Of a stretch of 64,000 nucleotides of DNA, positions 9,966 through 22,800 are shown piece after piece. The DNA comes from Cheiracanthium punctorium (lineage: Eukaryota > Arthropoda > Arachnida > Araneae > Cheiracanthiidae): NCBI GenBank assembly GCA_038373885.1, contig JAWZYV010014407.1, forward strand, positions 62,001 through 126,000. Direction: 5' to 3'. Position 1 is the first letter of the stretch, and each line of letters begins with the position of its first letter. Position numbers and translations under genes: made by a program. The notes beneath the pieces are model-generated. The model was not told where the DNA came from. It ran no database searches and saw nothing but the letters and a program-made list of their open reading frames with translations.

Positions 9966-11890
9966 GTAAGTAAATTATTTTGTTCCAATGTGTGTAGTTT
10001 CAATTGTTTACATTTTGTTACACTAACTACACTTAATGAGTGAAGTAAAATTTTATGATTCATATGTTCATAAATGAAATCGTTGTAACAGTATCATTCT
10101 TCTAGATCTGGTGATTTAAAGTTTTCTAAATTTATTTTGCACGTGTTATAACACTGTCCATAGACTCATTTTGTTGTAAAGGTAATTGTTGTGACCGTGG
10201 TGGCATAAGCGCGTAATTATGTAAACATTAAAACATGGCCTGAAGAATTTTACTATACTTATCTTAAAACTTTTGAATTTATTACATATTTACGGGTATT
10301 TCTCGCCTAAATGGTTGGATAGTAGATGTTAGGGTAGATATTTTCGTATACACATCGATGGTAGATATTTTAATACTATTTTGTTAAGGGTCCTCTTACG
10401 GACCCAAATTTCTCCTAAACGGATCCCTGATGTATATATTCTCTCTCTGTCTCTCTCTCTTTTCCTTTTTTTTTTTTTTTTTGGTCTTTTTCCAGGAATG
10501 ATTCTGTAATGTTAACAGGACTCTGAAAGGGAATAATTCCGTAAGGTGGGCAGGTTTAGTTTGCAACATTTTTTTTGTCTTTAACGTCTATGTATAAGAA
10601 AGCATAAACCCAAAACTACAATACACTTCTCCACCTTATTAAACACCTTATTAACATGTTTCTACGTTACACATATTTCAAATGCACTATAAAACAAATT
10701 GAACATAACCATAACCAAAACATTAGCTCTACACTGACCCACTTACGGAATTTATCCCCTCTGAAGAGTTCGCAGAACAAAATTAGGTATTGAGAAAGGG
10801 GGACAATCCTATAAATTTTCATATTCCATTATTGTGAATTTTCATACTATTTTTTGTTAAAGTCACTTTTAGAAAATAATTTTGGTACTTACGTATTATT
10901 CCTGCGGTCTGCCAAGACGAGTGATATTTCGCCAAGATAAATGCCGGATGCATGGAATTATTGATAGTTCTGAATACGATTGGCAACAGTTTGCTGGCAC
11001 ATTTTCCAAAAAAATAATTTGGCGGGAATGTCCACCAGGATAATACATAAGTACCATAATTTTCAAAACAATTCCATTATACCACTGACCATCAACTTTT
11101 TCTAGCTACTTAAAAATTTTGAGCACATGAATGAAAATTTAATTTTATGTGCTGCATATATCTGTAATATTCTGTTCCAGAGTTACCTGTTCCAAAATAA
11201 GTGAGATGTGAGATTAATTATTATGAAGTTCATCTCTTCCACTCTTGCTTTTGTAATATAACCACAATGTCTGTGAGCAAAAATTATTAGCATATTTATT
11301 TTATTTTGTAAATGCTAAACATGTGTTTAACTTTTCAGCATGAAAGATATTTTAAAAGAGATAGCTGAAACCAAAAGAACTTTAGAAGATGACTATGAAA
11401 TTGATGCTAAAAAACAAAAAGTGACAAATATTCTTGATGATATAAAGTATGTAACTTTTTCTTATTTTGCTTATTTTGAATAATCATCTGTTATGTCACT
11501 CTTATTGTGTTTTTAATTTCATCGTATATAGGTATAGCTTTTTAATACTTTGTAGCTTTTTTTACTGTAAAATACAATAATAAATAAATGATGGATGACT
11601 AAGTTGCTCACAGTCTATATGTTAGTTTTTTTTCTTTTTAAAAAAAAGTCGAACCTGTCTATTTCAAATCTCGCAGCAAAGTGGGAAAAATTGAGATAAA
11701 AAGGTTTTCAGTTATAGAGGTTTTAAATATGGCCAGTGAAATTGTTTTACTTGCTTTTGTTGTAGAAAAATATAGTGGCATAACTGCAGATTAATTATAC
11801 ACACACATGTCCATACAGGGGTCCCACTTGGTCCCTTTTTGCCCCAAAAGTCTGTTTTTTGGTGCCAATTCCATTTTGGTCCATTTCTAT

Positions 11891-11923
<33 letters not shown>

Positions 11924-14900
11924 TCAACATCACCAGTTTTGGCTGGGAAAGTAGTGCTTTGAAACCCCTGGAATTTCAATCTTTTTCGCCGCACCTTTAA
12001 TGTACTCCCTACCTTGATTTTTGGCGATTTTTTTTTTTTTTGGCGCCAAAAACTGTTTCTGACTGCCCCTCCCCCAAAAAAGAGAAGTGGCCAAAAATGC
12101 CGTTTTTGACAGTGTGAAAATGGCCGTAAAACCACGATTCTGAAACCGGAAAAACTATAAGAATTACAAGAATTCTACAAAAAATTTAGGGTTAAAAATG
12201 TAAACAACAATAAAATCAAGAAAATTTAAGATTTGATGAACATAGAATTCACGTTTTCGAACAAGAATTTAGGGCCATAAAAATGCATTTCTGAAAACGC
12301 AAAAACTATTAGAAATAGAAAAATTCTAGAAATAATTTAGAGTTAGGAATCTAAACATGAATAAATTCAAGGAAATTTAAGAATTGATGGACACAGAAAT
12401 CGCGTTTTCTAACAAGAATTTAGGGTTAAAAATTTGAAAAGTGTAAATTTCACAAATAATTTGTCTTTTATGTGAGGGAGGGGCTCTGCCCCCCCCCCCC
12501 CCCCGTTCATTTTTGCCGAAACAAGTAGTCGAAAAACTGAAAAAATAAGAAAACGAGTCGAGCGTTTTAAGGAAAAAGCCAAAAATTGTGAAGCCATTCG
12601 CCTGTACAGATAGCGGACAGTTACCGGAGTGAGGCATGAGGAGCCTGCTTCACGTGTCACTCCACAAAATGCATTAAAAATGTTTGCGTCAAGAAGTGTA
12701 AAATGGTTCGAGACGCACTTAGTAATCCCGTATCCCACAAGAAATCCAAAAATTTTTCCTGATCCTCAAGCAAATAACTCATAACGAAAATAATCTCTAT
12801 ACTGACGTGGGTTTATTACCCGATATTTTTAAAGTTAAATTCTCCTGAAATTTTTCCACTACGCTGCTAACAGCCAGATAAATACTCACAGCATCCTTAG
12901 AAGCCATCCTCAAAATTTTTTCTTATAAAAACCTCCAAACCTCAAAAAGTCACAGTACCTCAGTAGAAGCGCTTTCAATCATGTACTACCTGTAGGAAAG
13001 TATGTGAAATGAAGTTCACAAGCAGGAGAATTGCATCACAGGCGCTCTCTCATTGGCCGGCCAGCTGGGGTTGCCACAAATAGCCTTCCCCCAATGTCGG
13101 CAACGCAATTCGTTAGGGTTACCAAAAAATCCCTTTTATCTCCAAACTTGGCATGAAAAAAATGTATATCAAAGCTTAGCCTCTTTTTCGATCCCTCTTG
13201 ATAATGGATAGTTTTTCTTTTGAATTCCTTTATTTGATTTTCCATCAAAGTACAATTAAAAATAATGTCCTGTTTTGTCATTTATTTTATTTATGCTTAC
13301 AACAATTGATCGTCACAAAATTTCATGGTATTTAAAATTTCATCTTGTACTCAGTAGCTCGGCTGAGTAGTAAGTAGCCGAGTACTTGTTTACTTGGCCA
13401 AAATGCTACTCCGTACATCACTAGTTTCAAGAAGTAGATTGCATAATATACAATTTTTATTTTTTTCTAGCCCTGAGGAATTTTCGTCTCGAATTCAAAT
13501 TCATGTTGTTGAAACGGTGGAAGCATGTCTTCATGAGGTAAAAGTCACTTTAGATCTTTAAATGTATAACAAATACAATTGAACTCAATTCTGACATGAA
13601 TGACTAGACATATCCTTTGGTATACTATAACCAGAGTTGGGCAGTATCGCTCGAACATGTATTTTCAAAATACATTTGTATTTTGCATTTCATATTTTCA
13701 CTCGCAAAAATAAAGTATTTTGAAAATGTACAGTAGAAGACCCAAAATCCGCACAGCTTGGTTCCAGACCTTGTGCAGATTTTAGAATTTTGCGGATTTG
13801 GGGTCATAATAGGAAATTTATTCTATTTCCACCCCCCCCCCTCAGAAAATAATAGAAAAAAAATACAATAGAGATCAAGGGAAACAAATCATGTTACTTA
13901 TAATTAGAATCATGTTATAAAAATACAGAGGATTAATGGAATATACAAAATTATGAGGATTATAGAACAACTTATTTAAACATGTATATTCAATAGTTCA
14001 GGACTTTGGGATGTTCTAATTATAGTTTTTATTTATTTATTTTTTATTTTTTCATTATTTTCTGTTCATGACACAGCTGTGTTGCTCTACAAATCTGAGA
14101 TATTTCTTTCTCACAGCCTAACCTTCATTAAATGTTAATTTATCAACTTTTTGATCACACTTGTTACTGTGTCAGAGTTTGCATCATGTGATCATAATTC
14201 AGTGTCAATTATATCACTGTCAGTCATTTGAAAGTTATCAATGTTAAGATTAGAGCTCACAGACTCCTAAAATTTTTTTCCAAGTGGGAATAGCTTATTT
14301 AGTTTTACTTTGTGGTTATACTGTAGTTTTCTGAACTTGCAGCTGGCAGGGCAGATTTCATTGTTTACATTGAACAGACAGTGCGGATTTTAGAGCCTTG
14401 CGGATTTCGGATCGGCGGATTTTGGGTCTTCTACTGTATTTTAAAATAACTTTTCAGTGTATTTTAAAATACATTTTCAATGTATTTTTTTTAATGTCTG
14501 ATTTCCCTAACTCGGGAAACTCGACAAGCTGCATCAGAATTGCATGTGGTATTGTAACTGAAGAAGTGTTAGGATCTCTTGTGATCTTTAAATGAACAGG
14601 AAAGGGAAAGAAAAGCCTTTCTTACTCCTGTTTAAAACAGCATGTTTGGTCTAGGAATGTTTCTAGATTTACCCTGTAACTAAGCCAAAAGTAGTAAACA
14701 CATTTTTGAGTAGTATTTATTGGATTCTTTAAGGGCATTTATGAACAATTTGAGATGTGTTGCTGAGTTCTAGAAAAATAAGGCTGTCAGTATTTCTGCA
14801 GTAGTATAATGGGTTATTGTGGTTAAGAGACAAAGCTACACGATGAATATCTGCCTATGGGGGAAGATACCTTGGGTGAAGGACGTTTTAAGGGGTTTTA

Positions 14901-16808
14901 AGGAGCCAGATCATTAGAGCTACAGCTTCTCGTAATAGGATGGGGTGAATGAAATTTCCATTCTAGATGATTTTGAAACCTTTTGTGCAATTCTTAATTA
15001 AAAATGTTTCCAAATTTTGTAGATGGAAATAAAGAAGTTAAGGAGCAGTGTCAATTATGGGAGCTGAAAACTTAGATAATATGCAAAACATGTAAATCTA
15101 TGATAAATTTTAACACTCACTGAAAGGCAAAACTTTAATTTTTTTTTTTTTTTTAAGGTTGTTTTCAGTTGAGTATTTATACTCAAATATTCAACTGAAA
15201 TCAATAAATAGTAAATATTATATGCAGAGGTTTATTTTACGTGCTGTGACTTTGGTAAATTAAAGTTTCTATGAACAATTTTGAAACGAGTATTCATTGT
15301 TCAGAAGGTGAAATTGAATAGTTTTTCACTGCATTTTGAGTATTAAGGCAATTTCTCAGAAATGGTCTGTTTCAGATATTATTGTTGTGCAAGAAAATTT
15401 TTGAAAGGCAGCATTAAAAAAAAAAAAAAAAAAAAAAAATAGCACCTTTTCCTTAGCACAACAATTAAGATTGCTTTTGTTATTCTTGTTAAAATGTATT
15501 TAAATAAAATAAACTGGGATCTTCGTTGGAAAATTTAGCTTCTTCTCAGTTCAAATCCTTTAAAAATTTTACATGTACTATTTTGCATTGAAAGTACATT
15601 TTCGGTGGGTTTTGCCCAACTCTGACTATAACCTAGTGCCATATTAAGTGAGTGTGACATCAACACCTATACGCAAGTGGTTGAATTTGTACAGAATATT
15701 TTGAAGTTATAAGTTAATTGTCACTGTAAACAGCATCACTATATATAGCCAAGTTCAATTGTAGAAGTTTACATAAATATTGTATATTTGTTCAAAAGTC
15801 AGCATTCAGGAATTTTCATTTTAATTATAAATAATAAATACATTTATGAAAATTTATTTCTTGTTTTATCAGGGATGGATGAACGATTTTTTTTCCACGG
15901 TCGCATTTTTGTGAAAACTGTTTATTTTTGTGAATTTTCAAACCAATTTTAGTTAAAGTCACTTTTTTTCTTTATTTACGAAACAAATTAAAAAGGGTAA
16001 AATGCCAATGAAAGGTTGTTTGCTTTAATCGATTTTAATTTTGTGAAGGGTCTGTTTTAATGGATTGTTATTTTGTGAAGGAGCCTTAAAATGGATCCAA
16101 ATTTAGCCTGCATTGATCCCTGTTTATGTACGTTTGAAAGCATCTAAATGCCTTGGTGCATTTTTTTTAATAGGAATTTACTTTTACAGTGATATGTTAT
16201 TTAGTTGATTATACTGTTTTTATAATACATAATGCAATATACTTATTTTATTTTATTTATTATTTTATAGTTTAAGCCAAGATTGCAAAATTAACTGTAC
16301 ACAAAATATCAACAATGTTTTACATTTAGCATAAATTAACACATTTGCATTTTGCATGTTGTCGCAAGAAGGTTGAGGTGTATGTGGAATGTAACTTTTT
16401 GATTGGTTGAAAGTGGTTTAAGGGAGTTTTGCTTCTGATGTCATCAGAGTTTTTTGATAAAGTTCCTTTCTAGTAACCGTAAAAGTTTGAATGTCTAAGA
16501 AGTTACAAGTTTAATTCCCTTTTTCACTCGTCCATCAGAATGATTGTATTTGAAAGGAAAAATATATGTTTTGAAGATATTCAGTTCTGTTTAAGTGAAT
16601 TTTCATACTAATTTTTGTTAAAGCCACTTTTTTTTAGAAAAAAACTTTCAAAACAAATCTTAAGAAAACTTTCCTCTTCTTTTATTCAATTCTTCGAATT
16701 CTTAATTTTGAAATTGAATATAGGATAGAGGAAATCCCAATGCACACTAATAATTTTCTTTCCTTTCCTGATCAAAATTTGCCAAACAAACACATCTGAA
16801 AAAAAAAA

Positions 16809-16839
<31 letters not shown>

Positions 16840-19800
16840 AAATTAATCTGGCCCTAAAATCAAATATTTTCCAAATCTCCTCCTTTATGGGTCCCAGGTT
16901 AAAAAACATAAAATTCACAATAAGAAATTATGCCCCAAGTCTCAGCTTGACTGTCCATCTCTCAGGAATCACTCTCTTCACCTCGATTTGATTTGTATAG
17001 GGACATTCCATTTTGGCCTCTAGGTATGGATGCACCAACAAAAAATATATAAAATGAATGACCTCATTGTTATATTTCTTTGAGCCCCAAAACCGAACTC
17101 AGGCATTTAAATGGTCATGGTTTTTAATTCATCATCACTGTCAGCTTGAGGATCAAGGGGCATAACAGAGAATCAGTTCAAAATATCCAGAGTCTTTAAA
17201 AAGGATAAATAATTCAGGGATGCCACTTTTCTGCCGATTGGCAGATTTTCACTTTTTTTTTCTTTTTAAATTATTATTCTGCATATTCAGCAGAATTTTT
17301 CTGAAAATTCCACCACAGTAATGAATCCCAACAGTAATTAAATATTGATTTCAAGAATCTCAATTTCAATCTTTTTTCATCCCTCTTAAAAATTAATATT
17401 TTTCATTTAGCATTCCTTTATTTAAATTTCCATTGCTGTAAGAATAAAAATTGACTTTTATTTCAAATTTATTTATTATTTATTTTTTCCAAAGGAACCT
17501 ACAAAGGAAAAACTTCATGAAAAAGGACATCTTGTATAAAATAATTAAAGTAAAAGCTGAAACAAAGAATATTTTGTTAATGAAAAAAAAAATTAAAATT
17601 ATGAAATTGAACAAAAAATTAACTTAACAAATCCCCCTCCCCTCCGACACTCATACATTATACACACACATTTTTTTTATAATTCCTTTTCAGTTATGCA
17701 ATATATTATTATTATTTTATAGTTTCCATTTTTTCTTATTTGTTTCCAGTTGTTCTTTATATGTGCAACCTTTTAAACAGCGACTTATTTATAGAAACCA
17801 GTATACTTTAATTAGTAGGATCTTCATTGTGAACAACTTGATAATATATAAACTCTATCTTTTATATCAAGTGGAATCTTTATTAACTTCAAAAATATTT
17901 CTGCACTTTAAATGTATGCATAAACAAGCTTTATATGTATGAAATTGATTTTAATATCCTTGCAATATAGGTTGCTGTACCTCATGATTCTGAATATGTA
18001 CCTTTACGCCAGAGCCAAAATCCACCCTCTCGCAAATATCCTTTTATCCTGGATCCATTCCAAAAGGAGGCCATCTTGTGTTTAGAGAATAACCAGTCTG
18101 TTCTGGTATCTGCTCATACATCAGCTGGAAAAACTGTTGTTGCTGAGTGAGTATTTTTCTGTTTGTAGTGTCTCAAAATTTTTATTACTACGTTGCTAAT
18201 AAAACATTTAATTTTTATTAGCATATTGGTATTTTAATGCCCCCCTAACCTACTCTAAAAAATTTTAATTTAACTTATAAGATGTATATAAATATATATA
18301 ACGGCAGGCATGGGCTTTCAACGTTACCCCTGTTAAGTAGACAGGTTACTTTTCTACGTGAAAGTAGAACTCCACCTTTTCAGCATTAAATTTTATCATT
18401 CCTAGGTCCATGCAAATCTGCATTAGAAATTTTAGGTGGGTTTATGGGAGGAGAAGAAGGAAGATTGCAGACTGAGAACTGGGCAATATTTCATCAGTGA
18501 TTGTAGAAATTAATTGATCAATCACCTAATAAAATTTTTGTAGGGCTGAGCATGAAAGATCAATCTTTTTTTTCTGTGAACCTATACTATGTCTGTGTGA
18601 AAGGACAGATGAGTTAACATTCCAGCCCAAGAATCAATCGAAAGCAGGCACAGGGTGTGATAGAATGGCTATTAGCCGCACCTCTGCCTTGCAAATAAGG
18701 TTATGTGTATTTATTTTTATATAAATGAACTACTTTACAACAATAATTATTTAAATTTTTTTTTAAATAAATCATTACTATCCTGCATGTTTAAATAAAT
18801 TAAATAAGCATGTAGCTTGATCAGGGTTTGTTGATATATATCAATGGATATATATCGTAATATATATCCGATATTTATTTTATAATAAACATCATGATAT
18901 TTTGGATATTTTCATATAAAGTGTATAAGTTTACCGATTAGGGAAGGAAAAGAAAAGATTTTTCTTTTATAGTATTCTTAATGTTTATTATTTTATCATA
19001 AATATTTATCGTATTGTTTATTTCTTATAATGAAACGTAGGTGATTCCAAGAAATTTCATCCTCCTTTTTACCACAAGGGGTGTCACTGCTTGAGTAATC
19101 AATTTTAGAAGGGGCTGGAGTGGGCAGGACATAATCCTCTCAGGCTTTCTATATCATCCCTATTGAAAGGAGGAAAGGGGAATGACTTTTAGGACAATAC
19201 TTTCCCTTACTTTAGCGAGTGTTGAAAATATAAAAGAAACCCTTGTAAATTAAATGGAGGTAAGTTCAACAAATGCATAGATTTCACTTGGAATAGGTGA
19301 AACTCCCTACAAATGGAAGATGACACCTTACTAGGAGAATGATGGAATGACGACAGGGGAAATTTGGTGCAAATTTGTCAAGAGCACAAACCTGTAATTG
19401 ATAAAGACATTTTCAATTTAGTCAATGATGTAAACCTAATGGGTAACTGTTCTGATTACATAGATATTTTAGGACCCATTTCAAATGCACTTGATGAGGT
19501 GCAAAGTAATCGATGCACAATTGCACAATGTGTTGACATTTTTTGCAAATTAAAGGAAAAATTAGAAGTATATGGCAGGAAAGATATGAGAAAATTCTCA
19601 GAAAGAAATGAAATGGCTTTATCACCGGCACATTTAAAGGTACTGGCACACACAGATATTGTAGGAAAAAATTAAGCGACGATGAAACCCACATAGCTTT
19701 TAATTTCATATGTTCGGTAGATAAAGAACTTTTGCCTATGGCTATGACAGGGTGGCGACAGACAGTAGCGGATCCAGGGGGCTTCAGCCCCACCAAAGAA

Positions 19801-22800
19801 TTGCTCAAGGTAACATTCTGCTTATTATACACTTTAAATAGCTAAATGATCATATTTTATACTTAGCCCCTCGCAAAGCCTAATACATGGTTTAGACTAA
19901 AATTTAATTATTGTACATTTTAATTGGTGAAATAAGCTTTTTAAAAATTTAGCCCCTCCCAAAAAAAATTTCTCGATCCGCCACTAGCGACAGATCATGG
20001 AAATCAGGGAAAAATCAGGTTACTTTATCCATCCGGAAAAATCATGGAAATAGCAGGGAATTTTGTAAAAATATCCAAAAATCAGAAAACTTTCGTTTTC
20101 GCCTAGTGAACGAGATCATTTTTAGTTGTGGATCTGCATCTAACTCACAAAGTCATAGTGCCGTTTTGGATCCTACAATACTCAAGTGATGTAGACACAT
20201 TACGAATCCAAGACTCAAGTGATGTAAGCACTATATGAGTCCAAAACTGCAGGTATTCGGACTCGTACTAAGATGCGGATCATACGAGAAAACCAGACAT
20301 AGGCGTAACTTACTACGGGCAAGAGGGAGCAGTTGTCCCCTAAAATTCAAGAAAATTGAGATAAAACCACTTTAGAAAATGGTATTTTCTACAATAAGCA
20401 ACATCCCCCCCCCCCAAAGTTACTTACCAGCTTAGACATGTGAATCAATCGGATATATGAATGCGAATATGAAACACTCTTTTTGGGTCAAAACTTCTGC
20501 ATCTGACCGATCCAGTAACGAATCATATTGAAAAGTTAACGATTCATTGCCCCTAGTGGGCGATCTGCGATTGCCCTTTACATCAAGAGGGTGGAATTTT
20601 GTAGTCATGATCCATATCCCCGTATTCCACTCTGGAGTTTTCTACAGTCACAGTAATTTTGATCATTGTCGGGTATACGACGATCAGGGAAAAATCAGGG
20701 AACTTTGTTTCTTAATTTCTGTAGCCATCCTGTATGAACTTTTTTGCTAAAAAGAGCCCTTTTCCAAGTTTTATGTTTGAAGATGAATTTCTAAATATTG
20801 AACATGCAGTTTGGTGGAACACTATCAAAATAGAAGACCATCTGAAAGACAAAACATTGCATCTAATTATGCAGTTAGTTACTGCTAGTCCATCAACAGC
20901 TGGGCTAGAAAGGATATTTTCTTGCTTTGGATTAGTCCAGTCCAAACTACGTAATCACTTAGGGACTGAAAAAGCAGATAAACTTACTTTTTTGTTTAAA
21001 TATTTTAATGAAAAAAATAAAGGGAAAATTACATGTTATTTTGAATTTGTAATTAATAAAATTATCTTGACACTTGAGATTGAATCTTACATTTTGCATT
21101 TTAGTGAGTACATAAAACATATTTAAATTTTCAGAAGTTTGTTTCTGTTTCCTACTTTATGTGGTAAAAATTTGTTGTTAAATGCAAAATATATAACTAT
21201 TAGCAAATATAAGTTGAATATTTGTTGTTATAATGTTTACATCATGCTTGAAAATATTTATCAACAGTAAAATTAACTGTTTATCAGAAATATTTATAAA
21301 TATCAAAATATCGGATATATATCAAAATATCAGATATATATAAAAAATATCAGATATTTTTGATATTTTCGAAAATATCATGATATTTACAATCCCTGAG
21401 CTTGATGACAACAGTAAACATAATTACCTTTTTATTTATTTAATAGTTTTTAAAAAATCATGATTATTAACAAATTGAATTTCAGTTGTTTTCTGTGCAT
21501 TCCTAATCAGTGCTGGCTAGTTTATACAGTATATTTTTGATGGTAAAAAACACTGCTAATTTGTGCTTACTCAATCTTACTGAAGTCATCCAACATTTTA
21601 GAATACCTATAAAGTGCTTCTAAATAAAGAAAAGACTAAAAAGAAAAATAAATTTTCAATAAAGTAATTAATGCTTGTTTAATCAGACTTTTTTCGATTT
21701 CAATGATTTCTCTTTCAGATATGCAATTGCTATGTCTTTGCGTGACAAACAAAGAGTCATATATACTACTCCAATTAAAGCTCTTAGCAATCAGAAATAC
21801 AGAGAATTCTATGAAGAATTTAAAGATGTTGGTTTGCTAACTGGAGATGTTACCATAAATCCTTCAGCAAGTTGTCTTATTATGACTACTGAAGTAAGTT
21901 CTTTGGAATCTGTAGATATCTATTTTGTTTATCCCTCATCAGGCTTTTGTATGTTCAAAACTAATCAATTCTTAATTTTGCTAGATTCTCAGAAGTATGT
22001 TATACAGAGGCTCTGAAATCATGAGAGAAGTTGGTTGGGTTATCTTTGATGAGATACACTACATGAGAGATAAAGGTGTGTACCTTAGTAATTTCTATTT
22101 AAATATTAAACGAGAAAAAATTACAATGTACTTATAAAAGTTATTTTATCTCAGATGTGCTTTCATTGCAATTAACTCAAAAGCAAAGTTTGCACTAAAC
22201 CAACTACAGTTATTTATCATCAAATTTAAATCAAATAAATATTGAATTTACAGAAATTTTCATTTACTTGAAGACATAAATCGTTATTTTTCTTTGCTAA
22301 AGCATTATATTTGCAGAAGAGATTAGACTTTTCTAAATCAAATGATTTTTACAACAGGCGGTCTTTAACACTACTTTGATATCATAAGTAACATTTTAAA
22401 GTATCTCTGATTTTCTGAAGTTGTAGGTAGTACTGTAAGGTTAACATTTTTTGCCGCTGCTAGCCCCTGAAGATAATTTCTTTTCTTAAATCCTACAAGT
22501 CATCAAAGTCAGTTTTTACACATAGCACTGTGATAATAAATAACCTTACTAGTCTAAAAAATTAACTTTATTTAAAAAAAAAAAAACTATGAAATATCTT
22601 TTGGTCCCCTTCCCTATCAATTCATCATTGCATACAAATTTGCCACGGCTCAAAGCAGTGCTGCAGGTCATTAGGTGTCACGTTCTTCACTAAGTCTGCT
22701 GATTTTGCTTCACGTTGTCTACAGACTGAAAATGTGTTACCTTCAGTGCACTTTTTAGGTTGACCAGAATGTCTGCCATCTTCAAAAACCTATTGACCTT

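Larger units (their letters stand above)
19364..21126 (+). pseudogene. hAT transposase remnant (interrupted)
   Basis: The left part (19364-19675) encodes a mid-transposase segment with [13 protein letters not shown] and [15 protein letters not shown], typical of hAT helical regions. The right part (20738-21126) encodes the C-terminal dimerisation region ([32 protein letters not shown]). A 985-bp element plus its 5-bp duplication interrupts the frame; without it the two parts join in frame at 19747/20738. The N-terminal zinc finger and part of the catalytic core are missing, so it cannot be active. Confidence 0.8.
18822..21398 (+). mobile_element. hAT element remnant, 8-bp TSD, with transposase fragments (intron 4)
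   Basis: Ends CAGGGTTTGTTGATATATATC-like and GATATTTACAATCCCTG, flanked by the exact duplication AGCTTGAT (18814-18821, 21399-21406). Both ends carry arrays of GATATATATC motifs. It carries a transposase pseudogene (19364-21126) and a three-level nest: 19748-20732 inserted in it, and 19763-19986 inside that. Confidence 0.88.

Noticed and set aside
12377..12738. Two overlapping minus-strand frames of 86 and 109 aa
   Set aside because: They share the same low-complexity repeat (C-tract, GAAAACG blocks) and show no protein family features.
19422..19832. 136-aa minus-strand frame
   Set aside because: Antisense shadow of the hAT transposase fragment at 19364-19675.
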